From contig JAJVID010000128.1 in NCBI GenBank assembly GCA_022072205.1, forward strand, positions 1 to 48,000: a stretch of DNA of 48,000 nt, read 5' to 3'. The position numbers and the translations under genes were made by a program. How positions within the stretch are numbered: position 1 is the stretch's first letter; the number at the start of each line of letters is the position of its first letter. This document shows positions 8,989-17,025 of this stretch, piece by piece. Below the pieces are notes generated by a model that did no database searches, was not told the DNA's origin, and saw nothing but the letters and a program-made list of their open reading frames with translations. The stretch is from Acidobacteriota bacterium (lineage in GTDB: Bacteria > Acidobacteriota > Blastocatellia > RBC074).

Positions 8989-9480
8989 TCAGATTCCCAT
9001 CACTTGAATGTGAATTTTGCGGTTGTTGGGGCCGTCGAACTCGGTGAGAAGAACGTTCTGCCAGGTCCCAATTTTGAGTTTGCCATCAATGATCGGGATG
9101 GAGACGCTGTGACCGACCACAACGGCGCGAAGATGGGCGTCGGCGTTCCTGCGGTCACAATCGGAAAGCACTGGATCGTTGTGTTTGTAATAGACGGCGC
9201 TTGGGATGATCTGTTCAAACATGTTGGTCACGTCGGAAAGCAGCGCGCCCTGGACTTCGTTCATCATCAATCCGGCTGTGGTGTGCAGCGACGAGATCTG
9301 AACGATGCCATCGCGGATCGGAGTCTGCTTTACGAATTCGGCGACCTCTCTGGTGATGCTTCTCAATTCGACTCGTTCGTTGGTTCTGATGACGAATGTG
9401 GTGGAGGCAATCTTGTAATTTCCCTGTTTAGTCTCTACCTCTGGCTGTGTCTCTACCGCTGAAAGCGCTAGATTACTCAT
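8989..9480 (-). CDS. YjbQ/UPF0047 family protein (secondary thiamine-phosphate synthase-like)
   Basis: Small enzyme-like protein of 163 residues. The family (TIGR00149) is described as secondary thiamine-phosphate synthase from weak complementing activity in E. coli; the physiological reaction is uncertain. Conserved residues are evident: the SSLHTTAGLMMNE motif, HNDP, the NADAHLRAVVVGHSVSIP segment with paired His, and the C-terminal GTWQNVLLTEFDGP stretch; the His residues line the presumed metal site. About 25 N-terminal residues precede the conserved core. ATG at 9480 has AGGAGA at 6 nt. It sits inside the hopanoid/isoprenoid block, 236 nt from the HpnG-like gene; no link between the two activities is established. 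Confidence 0.88.
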   Translation of the reverse strand: MSNLALSAVETQPEVETKQGNYKIASTTFVIRTNERVELRSITREVAEFVKQTPIRDGIVQISSLHTTAGLMMNEVQGALLSDVTNMFEQIIPSAVYYKHNDPVLSDCDRRNADAHLRAVVVGHSVSIPIIDGKLKIGTWQNVLLTEFDGPNNRKIHIQVMGI

Positions 9481-9716
9481 TTGTGATTCTCCTTAGTTGC
9501 TGTCTGGGGATCATCATTCCTCGCGCCGCCGCGCGAGGGCTTCGCGTGGCGACAGTTCGGCCTGCGTTACAACCGCAAAGCCGGGCAAAGTCTGCGAACG
9601 AATTTTAGCGGGTACGACCAATCCCTGAAAAAACGAGTGTGCAACTCTAGGTGAGCCGATTGCGCCTTGTCAACCGGCTCAATCGCAGTGATTTAGCCCG
9701 GCTTGGCTACACCAAT

Positions 9717-10493
9717 TTACGCATTCAACGCCGCCCGCAGATTCTCTTTCAGAGATCTGAGCGCGCGTCTAACGCTCGGCAAAAAATGCAATGTGGCGGC
9801 CGGGCGCGCGATCATCGCCCCAGCCATCTGCCAGCCGTTCGTCCGGCCATCGGCGTCGTAAGCCCGATTCAAATCCGGGATGTCGCGCGCAGCCTCATCG
9901 GAAATGACGCGCAATGCGGCTGCCGGCAGGTTGAGCCGGGCGCACGCGCTGAGCGCCTCATAAGTCTCCATATCAACCGCCACCGCGCCGTAGCGTGAGC
10001 CAAGCGCCAATTTACTCTTCGCTTCGGTGACGATTCGGCTGACCGTGACTCCCGCTCCGCGAACGCAGCGAAGCCCCACCGCTGTAGCAGAATCGAAGAG
10101 AAAGTCCGACAACATCTCATCGCAAGCGATGATCGGCGGCTGCTCAGAAACCGATTGACGCAACCGCTCCGGATCAATCGCACGGGTGTCGTAACAGGAG
10201 TCGTACAAAACCGCATCGCCTGCGCGCAGCTTCGGATCAAGCCCACCGGCCAAACCCGCCACAATCAAAGCGTCGTAGCGATTTTCCGCCAGATGTTGCG
10301 CAAGCCGTTCGGCAAATCCAACCGCGCCCATCTCCGATTGCAGGACAACGATGCGCCGCGCGCCGAAAACCCCGCGACAAACTTTCACGCGCGACTCTTC
10401 CGAAAAAGATTTTCCTGAGAGCAAATCGGCGGCGATTTTGAATTCGATGTCAACGGCGGTGACGACGCAGAGGTCGGTGATCGTCTCAACCAT
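9717..10493 (-). CDS. Nucleoside phosphorylase-family protein, probable HpnG-like hopanoid phosphorylase
   Basis: Member of the PNP/MTA-SAH nucleosidase fold. Visible are the glycine loop GLAGGL (80-85), the substrate-binding VDMET (173-177) and RVISDE (195-200), the standard signature positions. In hopanoid producers HpnG removes adenine from adenosylhopane to give ribosylhopane. The gene overlaps fni by 8 nt (translational coupling), and hpnA lies two genes further on, which favours HpnG over a general methylthioadenosine nucleosidase. Residues near the C terminus (HFLPSVRRALRSLKENL) are unusual for MTA nucleosidase but typical of hopanoid relatives, as far as I recall. A general nucleosidase remains possible. 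Confidence 0.72.
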   Translation of the reverse strand: MVETITDLCVVTAVDIEFKIAADLLSGKSFSEESRVKVCRGVFGARRIVVLQSEMGAVGFAERLAQHLAENRYDALIVAGLAGGLDPKLRAGDAVLYDSCYDTRAIDPERLRQSVSEQPPIIACDEMLSDFLFDSATAVGLRCVRGAGVTVSRIVTEAKSKLALGSRYGAVAVDMETYEALSACARLNLPAAALRVISDEAARDIPDLNRAYDADGRTNGWQMAGAMIARPAATLHFLPSVRRALRSLKENLRAALNA

Positions 10494-11559
10494 CGCGTTT
10501 CACCTGCAATCCGCGTTGTCGCGCCCATTCAAGCAACCGCCCTCCGATCACCGCGTGATCAAAACCTAGATCGCCAACCTTCGCGCAACCGCACAGCATC
10601 AGCGCCACGCGCAATTCGTCGCGGAAACCGTTCAGAAAAACCTCGACGCCTTCAATCCCACCCGATACGTATGCGCGCAAAACCGGAAGCGCGACGCCAA
10701 CGACTTTCGCGCCCAGCGCCAGAGCCTTCGCCGCCTGCAAGCCGGTGCGAATGCCGCCCGACGCGATCAGATTCAGATCGAGCGAACGAAGCTCGCAGAC
10801 GCTGGCCGCAGTCGGAACGCCCCAGTCCCAGAAGGCTTCGCCCAGATGGCGCATCGCGCGGTTGCGAATCGTTTCAACGCCGACCCACGAAGTCCCGCCC
10901 GCGCCCGAAACGTCAACCCATTTAACCCCGGCGTCGCGGAGTTTTATTCCCGACTCGCGCGAAAAACCGCAGCCAGTCTCTTTAAAAATGATCGGAATCG
11001 GAGATTCATTGATCAGACGTTCGATGGCGTCGAGCGAGCCTCGAAAATCGTGATCGCCGTTCTCCTGAATAATCTCCATCGCCGCGTTCAGGTGGACGCA
11101 CATCGCATCCGCGCCAATCTCTTCAGCCAATCGCGCGACCTCTCCTGCGCTCATCTCGCGCGCCTGCGCGATGCCGATGTTGCCGAGCAGCAACACATCC
11201 GGCGCAACATCGCGCACCTGAAAAGTCTTTTTCATTTCGGGATACCGGAGCATCGCGCGTTGCGATCCTACTCCGAAGCCGATGCCCATTCTGCCGGCCA
11301 ATTCGGCGACCTCTCGATTGAACCGCGCCACCTCTTCGGCGCCGCCCGTCATTCCCGTGATGACCAGCGGAAAGCTCAAACTCTTGCCGAGCGCTTCAAC
11401 GCCCAGATCAATATCTTCGAGCCTGGTTTCGATCAGTGGTTGATGAACCATCTCAACATCTTCGAAGAGCGTGGTCTTCCGGCGGAACTCTACGTCATGG
11501 TTTGCGCAGAGATCGAAGTGACTGAGTTTGCGATTGGCGATTTCAGTTGATACTGACAT
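10486..11559 (-). CDS. fni: Type 2 isopentenyl-diphosphate delta-isomerase
   Basis: FMN-dependent enzyme interconverting isopentenyl and dimethylallyl diphosphate, the entry to all isoprenoids including squalene and hopanoids. Motifs of the type 2 (IDI-2) family: ITGMTGG (67-73), GVGSQRAML, GNIGIAQ, HLNA (156-159), FKETGCG and the FMN-phosphate loop SGAGGTSW (218-225), with a second phosphate loop at LIASGGIRTG. Length 357 is normal. I start it at the ATG at 11559 since upstream extension would need a TTG codon; neither start shows a clear ribosome-binding site. It is the first gene of the minus-strand block and overlaps the HpnG-like gene by 8 nt. Confidence 0.95.
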   Translation of the reverse strand: MSVSTEIANRKLSHFDLCANHDVEFRRKTTLFEDVEMVHQPLIETRLEDIDLGVEALGKSLSFPLVITGMTGGAEEVARFNREVAELAGRMGIGFGVGSQRAMLRYPEMKKTFQVRDVAPDVLLLGNIGIAQAREMSAGEVARLAEEIGADAMCVHLNAAMEIIQENGDHDFRGSLDAIERLINESPIPIIFKETGCGFSRESGIKLRDAGVKWVDVSGAGGTSWVGVETIRNRAMRHLGEAFWDWGVPTAASVCELRSLDLNLIASGGIRTGLQAAKALALGAKVVGVALPVLRAYVSGGIEGVEVFLNGFRDELRVALMLCGCAKVGDLGFDHAVIGGRLLEWARQRGLQVKRDG

Positions 11560-11767
11560 GCGAATGTAATCGTGGCTGGCTTGCCGAAACAATTTCTGTC
11601 GGGTAAGTTAGCCAGCCTTTGGGGCCAATGAAGTTCACGAAAAAACTGCCCTACGAACCGCTGGTGATTATAGTTTCCGATGCCGTTCAATGCCAATCGC
11701 GCGAAAACGAGCGGCGATTTTGCCAGCAAATTTGTTATTAAAAGTTTGCCCCGATTTGGTCTGCTTC

Positions 11768-13531
11768 ATGCGTAAACATCTACCGATAGCCCTGCTCCTC
11801 GCCTTTACCGCCGCAATTTTTCTCGCCACATCGATCCGGCCTTCGCTGCTGGACGACGCCGACGCCACGCACGCCGAAGCCGCGAAAGAGATGATCGAGC
11901 GCGACGACTGGGTGACGCTCCACGTCAACGGCGTCCGTTATCTGGAAAAAGCGCCTATGCTTTATTGGGCCGTAGCCGCGTCATTTCGAGTTTTCGGCTT
12001 CAATGCTTTCGCCGTGCGATTCCCGATTGTGCTGGCGATTGCCCTGCTGGCCTTCGTCGCTTACCGATTCGGGCGTTGGGCCTACTCCGAAAGAGCTGGC
12101 TTGTACGCGGCGGCGATTCTGGCTTCGTGTGTGGGGATGTTTCTGTTTACACGGGTGATGATCCCCGAAGCGCTTCTAACGCTCTGGTTCACGCTGGCGC
12201 ACTATTGTTTCCTGCGAGGTTTTTTCGGCGAGGGCAAAGAGAAGCGCTGGTATTACGGCCTGTACGCCGCGATTGCGCTCTGCGTGCTTACCAAAGGTTT
12301 GATCGGGATTGTTTTTGTCGCCGGGCCGATTGGGCTGTTCCTGCTGTTGACGCGAACTTTGCTGAGCGAAATCAGCCATCTGCGTTTGGGCGCCGGCGCG
12401 TTGCTGTTCCTGGCTATCGCCGCTCCCTGGCATCTGCTCGCCGGATTTCGCAATGATCGCTTCTTCTGGTTTTACTTCGTCAATGAGCATTTCAAACGCT
12501 TCGTTGGCACGCGCGAGCCGAAGGATTACAACCGCGTGCCGTTTGTTTTCTACTGGCTGATGCATCTACTCTGGCTTTTTCCGTGGAGCGTGGCCGTCCC
12601 ACTGCTCGGATCGCAAAAGCCCGCGATCAATCGCAAAGCCGAACGCGAGCGGCTGATCAACCTGTACGTCTGGCTGTGGGCTGCGCTGATTCTGGTCTTC
12701 TTCAACATCTCGACCAGTCAGGAGTATTACACTTTCCCGGTTTACGCGCCTCTGGCATTGCTTCTCGGCGCGGCTTTCACGAAGGCGGAAGAAAGTGCGC
12801 AAGCGCAAAGATACCTGCTCTGGGCGCAGGGCGCGCTGGCCTTCGTCGCGTTGATCGCCGCTTCGGTTTTGGGCGCGCTGGTCTGGAAAGCGCGAAACAT
12901 TCAGCCAACCGGCGATCTTTCAGACCTGCTCAACCAGGCGCCGTCGGACGCCGAACAATACACGCTCTCGCTCGGCCATTTCTTCGATCTGACGACCAGC
13001 GCGTTCGCCGAATTGCGCGTACCAGCGATTGGAGCGGCAATCTCGCTCGGCATCGGCTTCCTGCTCGCGTTTCTTTTCCGTTGGCGAAAACGCCATGCGC
13101 GAGCCGCCGCCGCAATGTTTGTCACGATGGGCGCGATGTTCGTCTGCGCAAACCTGGCGCAGCAAAAATTCGACCCGGTCTTGTCATCACGAGCGCTCGC
13201 CGACGGGATTCAAAAGCGATGGGAGCCGAACGCGAAGATCGTCTTCAACGGCGAATACGAGACAGGTTCGTCAATCGCTTTTTACACGAATAAACAAGTG
13301 TTATTGCTGAATGGCAAAGTGACAGGGATGGCCTTCGGCTCGACTTACCCCGACGCGCCGAAGATTTTCCTCGAAGCAGAAGATGTCAGGAGATTGTGGC
13401 AAGGTAGTGAACGAATCTTCTTTTTTACGGAAGACAGCAAGAAGGAACGAGCGTTGAAGGCGATTGAAGGATTGGCGGTTTATTCGCTTGCTAATCGCGG
13501 CGGGAAGAGTGTGTTGATGAATCGGCCTTGA
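11768..13531 (+). CDS. ArnT/PMT-type membrane glycosyltransferase (polyprenyl-phosphate-sugar dependent)
   Basis: Polytopic GT-C fold transferase that moves a sugar from a lipid-phosphate carrier to an acceptor at the outer face of the membrane. The first periplasmic loop carries the catalytic acidic residues, LLDDADATHAEAAKEM (Asp29/Asp30, Glu37), followed by a loop with YLEKAPMLYW typical of ArnT-like enzymes. About 11-13 hydrophobic segments follow, then a soluble C-terminal part (about 430-587). The start at ATG 11768 gives MRKHLP before the first helix; an upstream ATG at 11690 adds 26 non-conserved residues. A GT2 polyprenyl-phosphate-type transferase lies 2.5 kb away and could make the donor. 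Acceptor (lipid A, hopanoid, protein) unknown. Confidence 0.88.
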   Translation: MRKHLPIALLLAFTAAIFLATSIRPSLLDDADATHAEAAKEMIERDDWVTLHVNGVRYLEKAPMLYWAVAASFRVFGFNAFAVRFPIVLAIALLAFVAYRFGRWAYSERAGLYAAAILASCVGMFLFTRVMIPEALLTLWFTLAHYCFLRGFFGEGKEKRWYYGLYAAIALCVLTKGLIGIVFVAGPIGLFLLLTRTLLSEISHLRLGAGALLFLAIAAPWHLLAGFRNDRFFWFYFVNEHFKRFVGTREPKDYNRVPFVFYWLMHLLWLFPWSVAVPLLGSQKPAINRKAERERLINLYVWLWAALILVFFNISTSQEYYTFPVYAPLALLLGAAFTKAEESAQAQRYLLWAQGALAFVALIAASVLGALVWKARNIQPTGDLSDLLNQAPSDAEQYTLSLGHFFDLTTSAFAELRVPAIGAAISLGIGFLLAFLFRWRKRHARAAAAMFVTMGAMFVCANLAQQKFDPVLSSRALADGIQKRWEPNAKIVFNGEYETGSSIAFYTNKQVLLLNGKVTGMAFGSTYPDAPKIFLEAEDVRRLWQGSERIFFFTEDSKKERALKAIEGLAVYSLANRGGKSVLMNRP

Positions 13532-13532
13532 G

Positions 13533-13946
13533 TTACAGGTTATCCACTGATTTGATTCGCTCTTTTTCGATTCGCTCTTTGATTTTCCCAGATCGCTTCT
13601 GAACGCGCAGCCACGACCAGATGAATATGAGGGTTACCGCTACGAAGATGACCAAAGCTACCCAACCGGCCTTGCTCAATTGGGCGCTGTCGGCAGTGGC
13701 CCAATTCACTATCACACCCAGCGCCGCTCCCGCCGATAGGCTTGCCAGCGATAGAAAAATGCTCTCGTCCCTTGCATACTCAAGAAGCTGGTAAACAGTT
13801 GTCTCCTTCACATAAAGCTCCACTCTGTCTGCTGGAAGCTTTACGCCGGTAGCCTCAAGCACACCTTCAGCATGCCTTACAGCGTCACGTGTTTGATCTA
13901 TCAGCTCAGTCCCTTTTACTACAGGACGGTTTTCAGCATCGCCCAT
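13533..13946 (-). CDS. Two-TM membrane protein, unknown function
   Basis: A 137-residue protein with a predicted soluble N-terminal helix-rich part (1-60, including a Val/Glu-rich amphipathic section), two membrane helices (about 62-82 and 92-113) joined by a very short loop, and a basic C-terminal coil (KRSGKIKERIEKERIK). This hairpin layout puts both ends in the cytoplasm. ATG at 13946 has GGAGGT at 9 nt. It follows the ubiquitin-like gene by 38 nt, which in turn follows the GT2 gene by 26 nt, so the three are probably cotranscribed. Its stop lies 1 nt from that of the convergent ArnT-like gene. I do not recognise the family. Confidence 0.8.
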   Translation of the reverse strand: MGDAENRPVVKGTELIDQTRDAVRHAEGVLEATGVKLPADRVELYVKETTVYQLLEYARDESIFLSLASLSAGAALGVIVNWATADSAQLSKAGWVALVIFVAVTLIFIWSWLRVQKRSGKIKERIEKERIKSVDNL

Positions 13947-13984
13947 AAGCGTAAGACCTCCGCCGCGCCTAAAATTATTACTGA

Positions 13985-14245
13985 CTACTCGACAAGAACA
14001 ATCTGTTTGTTTCGGCTAAGTTCGGCATGAGGATGGCGCGTCAGTATGTGGATGGTCGCGCCATCTGTGAGTTTTACCGCGCCCGAAATGGCTAGTTCAT
14101 AATCCACAGAAGGACTACTGGCTACTGGCAATTCAAGGTCTTTGACCAGCGCGTTCAGCAACTCGTTATAGTCAACCTGCTCATCAACCTTTGATCGGTA
14201 TTTATTACCGTTGGGCGTAACTATATTGACTTGTACGTATGCCAT
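13985..14245 (-). CDS. Small ubiquitin-like beta-grasp protein (EsaB/YukD-like)
   Basis: An 86-residue protein with a pattern close to ubiquitin: a beta hairpin (VQVNIVTPNGNKYRSKV), one helix (YNELLNALVKDLEL), then short strands ending in KLTDGATIHILTRHP, which corresponds to the DGxTLHLV part of ubiquitin. The chain ends in QIVLVE, with no terminal Gly-Gly, so covalent conjugation is not expected without processing. It has a strong ribosome-binding site, GGGGGAG, before the ATG at 14245. Similar small beta-grasp proteins act as adaptors of membrane systems (for example YukD/EsaB with type VII secretion); here the neighbours are a GT2 enzyme and a two-TM protein, and no secretion ATPase is in view. 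Fold call from pattern only. Confidence 0.75.
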   Translation of the reverse strand: MAYVQVNIVTPNGNKYRSKVDEQVDYNELLNALVKDLELPVASSPSVDYELAISGAVKLTDGATIHILTRHPHAELSRNKQIVLVE

Positions 14246-14271
14246 ATCTCCCCCGAGTGGATTTCAATATT

Positions 14272-15258
14272 TTACTGACTGCTCGCCTGGCCAATTGTAT
14301 CAGGTAACTCACTGCGGTAAACCCGCGCTACGTTATAAATGTTCCTCCGCTCCGGCGCGTAATAGAGTCGCGTGAAGAGATCGCCCAACAATCCCAATCC
14401 CAGAAACTGAATTCCTCCAAGGAAAGCCACAGCGGCGAACAGCAGCATCGGCCCGTTTTGAATGAAGATGTCTTCGCGCCAGTAAAGCTTCTTGAATAAC
14501 AACCAACTCGACAACATCAGGGCCACTGCGATCATCACTGCTCCAATGCCGCCGAAAAAATGGAGCGGGCGAGAGAAATAACGCACGATGAGGCGGATGG
14601 TCAGGATGTCGAACATGACGCGGAACGTGCGTGACAAACCGTAATGCGATTTGCCGCTCGCGCGTGGCTTGTCTTCGATGGGGACTTCGGCGATCAATGC
14701 GCCTTCGACGCTGGCCATCGCCGGAAGGAAGCGATGCATCTGGCCATAGATCGGGATTCTTTCGAGCGTTTCACGGCGGTAGGCTTTGAACGTCGTGCCG
14801 AAATCGTGAATGGGAACGCCCGACGCGCGCGCCATCAGCTTGTTTGCGATCTTCGACGGAAACGTGCGCAGGAATCCATCACCACGATTCTGCCGCCAGC
14901 CGCTGACCACGTCGTAACCTTCTTCAAGCTTTTCGAGGAACCGCGGGATGTCTTCCGGCTGGTGTTGCAGATCGCCATCCATTGCGATGATCACATTGCC
15001 TTGCGCGTAATCGAATCCGGCGGCCAGCGCGGCGGTTTGGCCGAAATTGCGGCGCAGCCTGACACCTGTGACGCGCGGATCGAGCGCGGAAATTTCCTTC
15101 ACGATTATTTGAGTGCGGTCAGCGCTGCCGTCGTCAACAAAAACCAACTCGTAATCCTCGCCGATCTCTTCCATCACTTTTGTCAGCCGGCGATAAAGCG
15201 TGGGCAGGTTATCTTCTTCATTATGAAAGGGGACGACGATGGAGTAGGAACACTTCAT
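14272..15258 (-). CDS. Family 2 glycosyltransferase with C-terminal TM pair (polyprenyl-phosphate sugar synthase type)
   Basis: GT-A fold enzyme that transfers a sugar from a nucleotide to polyprenyl phosphate on the cytoplasmic side, like ArnC, GtrB or dolichol-phosphate mannose synthase. Visible: start of the domain SIVVPFHNEEDNLP (6-19), VDDGSADRT (41-49), the metal-binding AMDGDLQHQPEDIP (DGD at 94-96), and the FGTTFKAYRRETL loop (153-165). Two membrane helices close the protein (about 232-254 and 270-292). Ribosome-binding site GGGAGAGAAG precedes the ATG at 15258. It heads a probable operon with the ubiquitin-like and two-TM genes. Its product is the logical donor for the nearby ArnT-like transferase; the sugar is unknown. 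Confidence 0.92.
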   Translation of the reverse strand: MKCSYSIVVPFHNEEDNLPTLYRRLTKVMEEIGEDYELVFVDDGSADRTQIIVKEISALDPRVTGVRLRRNFGQTAALAAGFDYAQGNVIIAMDGDLQHQPEDIPRFLEKLEEGYDVVSGWRQNRGDGFLRTFPSKIANKLMARASGVPIHDFGTTFKAYRRETLERIPIYGQMHRFLPAMASVEGALIAEVPIEDKPRASGKSHYGLSRTFRVMFDILTIRLIVRYFSRPLHFFGGIGAVMIAVALMLSSWLLFKKLYWREDIFIQNGPMLLFAAVAFLGGIQFLGLGLLGDLFTRLYYAPERRNIYNVARVYRSELPDTIGQASSQ

Positions 15259-15690
15259 TTTTCACTTCTCTCCCGGTCTCGAAAACTGGCTTGATATGAG
15301 TCAGGATTCAGCCTCATTGGGTGCGGTAGCGTACCACCAGCCCATTAAATTTGCCATTCGCGCGCGGCTCCGGGTGATTTTCAATTGAAACAAACATTAT
15401 TTGAGACTACACTCCGCGCGTCACTCACTCCGACATCCCGACAATTGATTCTCACGTTCGCCCTGAGTTTTTGTTTTCCCCCCGAATCCATAATCCATTT
15501 GCTGAAGGTCGTCGAAGCGAGCGGTTTCGCTTGTTCAAACCCCGCCCGCGGCTTCACCCCGCTCATACCATCCCTCAGGCATCACGCTCCCCGTGTTTGT
15601 AAATTCGATTCCTGACAATTGAACGGCAGGGCCGGAGTGCGCCCGTGTGTCCGGTTTGCACATCCGGTTTGACTGCTGTTCGGAGGTAGT
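15259..15690. other. Divergent intergenic region, possible dispersed-repeat remnant
   Basis: Between the GT2 gene and the polyglycine protein gene. No convincing gene. The section 15480-15610 has an unusual composition, with frames open in both directions and no ribosome-binding site, and looks like a remnant of a dispersed repeat; this is an impression that only a genome self-comparison could confirm. A short direct repeat TCCGGTTTG occurs twice at about 15650-15671, just upstream of the secreted protein's start. Confidence 0.3.
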
Positions 15691-16818
15691 ATGTCTTGCA
15701 GAAAGATTTTCTGTGCTCTCTTTGTGTGCCTGCTCTCTTCGGTTTTCATTATTTCGGATCGAACAGTTTTGATTTCGACGAAACATGTCAAAGCCCAGTC
15801 AGCATGCACCCCGCCGTTATTCCAGGGGTATCCTTCATCATGCTCAAACATAAATCTGCGGTGGCTGAACCGCGATCCGGTTTCGATGATTGATCATTAC
15901 GAGATATATCGGAGTGGCGTGAAAGTCGGCGAGGCGTCCGGAAGCGCCATCTCTTTTTCGGAGCCTGTCGGATGCGGCTTCGGCGCGGTTTATACAATCA
16001 AACAGGTGATGAGGTCTGGCGCCAGTTGTCAGGTCGTAACCACGAGCAATCCGCCGCATACGAAGCCATGTGATATGTGCGCCGGAGGCGGAGGCGGTGG
16101 TGGCGGTGGCGGTGGCGGTGGCGGCGGTGGCGGTGGCGGCGGATCGCTCAATGTGGTTTCATCGGCGTCGTTCAGCGCCCCGGCTGCGCCTGGGTCAATC
16201 GCCACTCTCTTCGCCAACAACGGTCAGACGCTGACTTCGGTCACAGCGGCGGCCAGCGGCTTTCCGCTGCCAACAAATATTTCGGGGACGCAGGTACTGG
16301 TGAACGGAACAGCCGCAGGTTTGTTTTACGTGTCGCCGAACCAGATCAACTTCCTGCTGCCTGATTCGGCCATTGGAACAATCAATCTCACTATCAACGG
16401 ATCGAACGGAGAGCGAACGAACGGCGCGATATTGACAGCGCCGAATCCGGCGATCTTCACGGCCAACAATCGGGGGAGCGGCGTCGCAGCCGCGCTCGTC
16501 ACGTCCGACGGGCGGAACTTTCAACGCGTCGCGGACGCTGGCGGCAATGCGATTCCGATCAGTGTCGGCTATCCGGGTCAACCGAATTATCTGGTGCTTT
16601 TCGGCACCGGGCTGAGGACTCCGGGGCCGGTTCAAGTGCGAATCGGTGGACGCGACTGCAACGTCATGTGGTCAGGCGCGCATCCGCGACTGGCCGGACT
16701 GGATCAAGTCAACGTGCAATTGCAGGAGTCGTTGCGCGGAGTCGGGACGGTGCAGGTGGTTGTAACGGTTGGCGGATTCGTCGCCAATTTCTCCCAGGTC
16801 AATATCGGGAATCAATGA
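15691..16818 (+). CDS. Secreted protein with polyglycine linker and TIGR03437-like C-terminal domain
   Basis: A 375-residue exported protein. A signal peptide (about 1-36, ending HVKAQS) is followed by a fibronectin-III-like domain (about 45-115, with SMIDHYEIYRSGVKVGEA), a run of exactly 20 glycines (132-151), and a C-terminal domain (152-375) with the NVVSSASF...APGSIATLF opening, GTQVLVNGTAAGLFYVSPNQ and NFLLP elements that mark the TIGR03437 family abundant in Acidobacteriota. Six cysteines in the N-terminal domain suggest disulphides. GGAGG lies just before the ATG. The glycine run is encoded by GGN codons, mostly alternating GGC/GGT, so its length can change without a frameshift. Function unknown; probably a cell-surface or secreted adhesive module. 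Confidence 0.85.
   Translation: MSCRKIFCALFVCLLSSVFIISDRTVLISTKHVKAQSACTPPLFQGYPSSCSNINLRWLNRDPVSMIDHYEIYRSGVKVGEASGSAISFSEPVGCGFGAVYTIKQVMRSGASCQVVTTSNPPHTKPCDMCAGGGGGGGGGGGGGGGGGGGGSLNVVSSASFSAPAAPGSIATLFANNGQTLTSVTAAASGFPLPTNISGTQVLVNGTAAGLFYVSPNQINFLLPDSAIGTINLTINGSNGERTNGAILTAPNPAIFTANNRGSGVAAALVTSDGRNFQRVADAGGNAIPISVGYPGQPNYLVLFGTGLRTPGPVQVRIGGRDCNVMWSGAHPRLAGLDQVNVQLQESLRGVGTVQVVVTVGGFVANFSQVNIGNQ
16084..16143 (+). repeat. GGN trinucleotide run coding 20 glycines
   Basis: Sixty bases of GGA/GGC/GGT codons in a row inside the secreted protein gene, with GGCGGT hexamers repeated in its middle. Slipped-strand events in units of three or six would alter the linker length while keeping the frame. 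The opposite strand would code for polyproline, but that frame has no support as a gene. Confidence 0.9.
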
Positions 16819-17025
16819 CGCCGCCGCACTGTCAAGCTTTGGTTCGAGCCTTGCCCGAAAAGGGTATGGAGTAGATGGAAGAGAGCGAGTGAAATGTTTT
16901 CAGCGGGATTTGCAGGCTTGTCTGTGAAAGACAAAAATTCTCACCCCATCGCGCGCCTGCCAATCGTATCTGAAGATGTTCCGCCTGATTCGCCGCGTTC
17001 TGTTTACTTCATACCTTCCCCCAAC

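Noticed and set aside
8437..9462. A 341-codon open frame on the plus strand
   Set aside because: It lies antisense to hpnA and yjbQ, both with clear family motifs; its product is low in structure and includes translation of the inverted repeat.
16029..16220. A minus-strand frame encoding polyproline
   Set aside because: It is the complement of the glycine run, in the shadow of a gene with signal peptide and recognised C-terminal domain.
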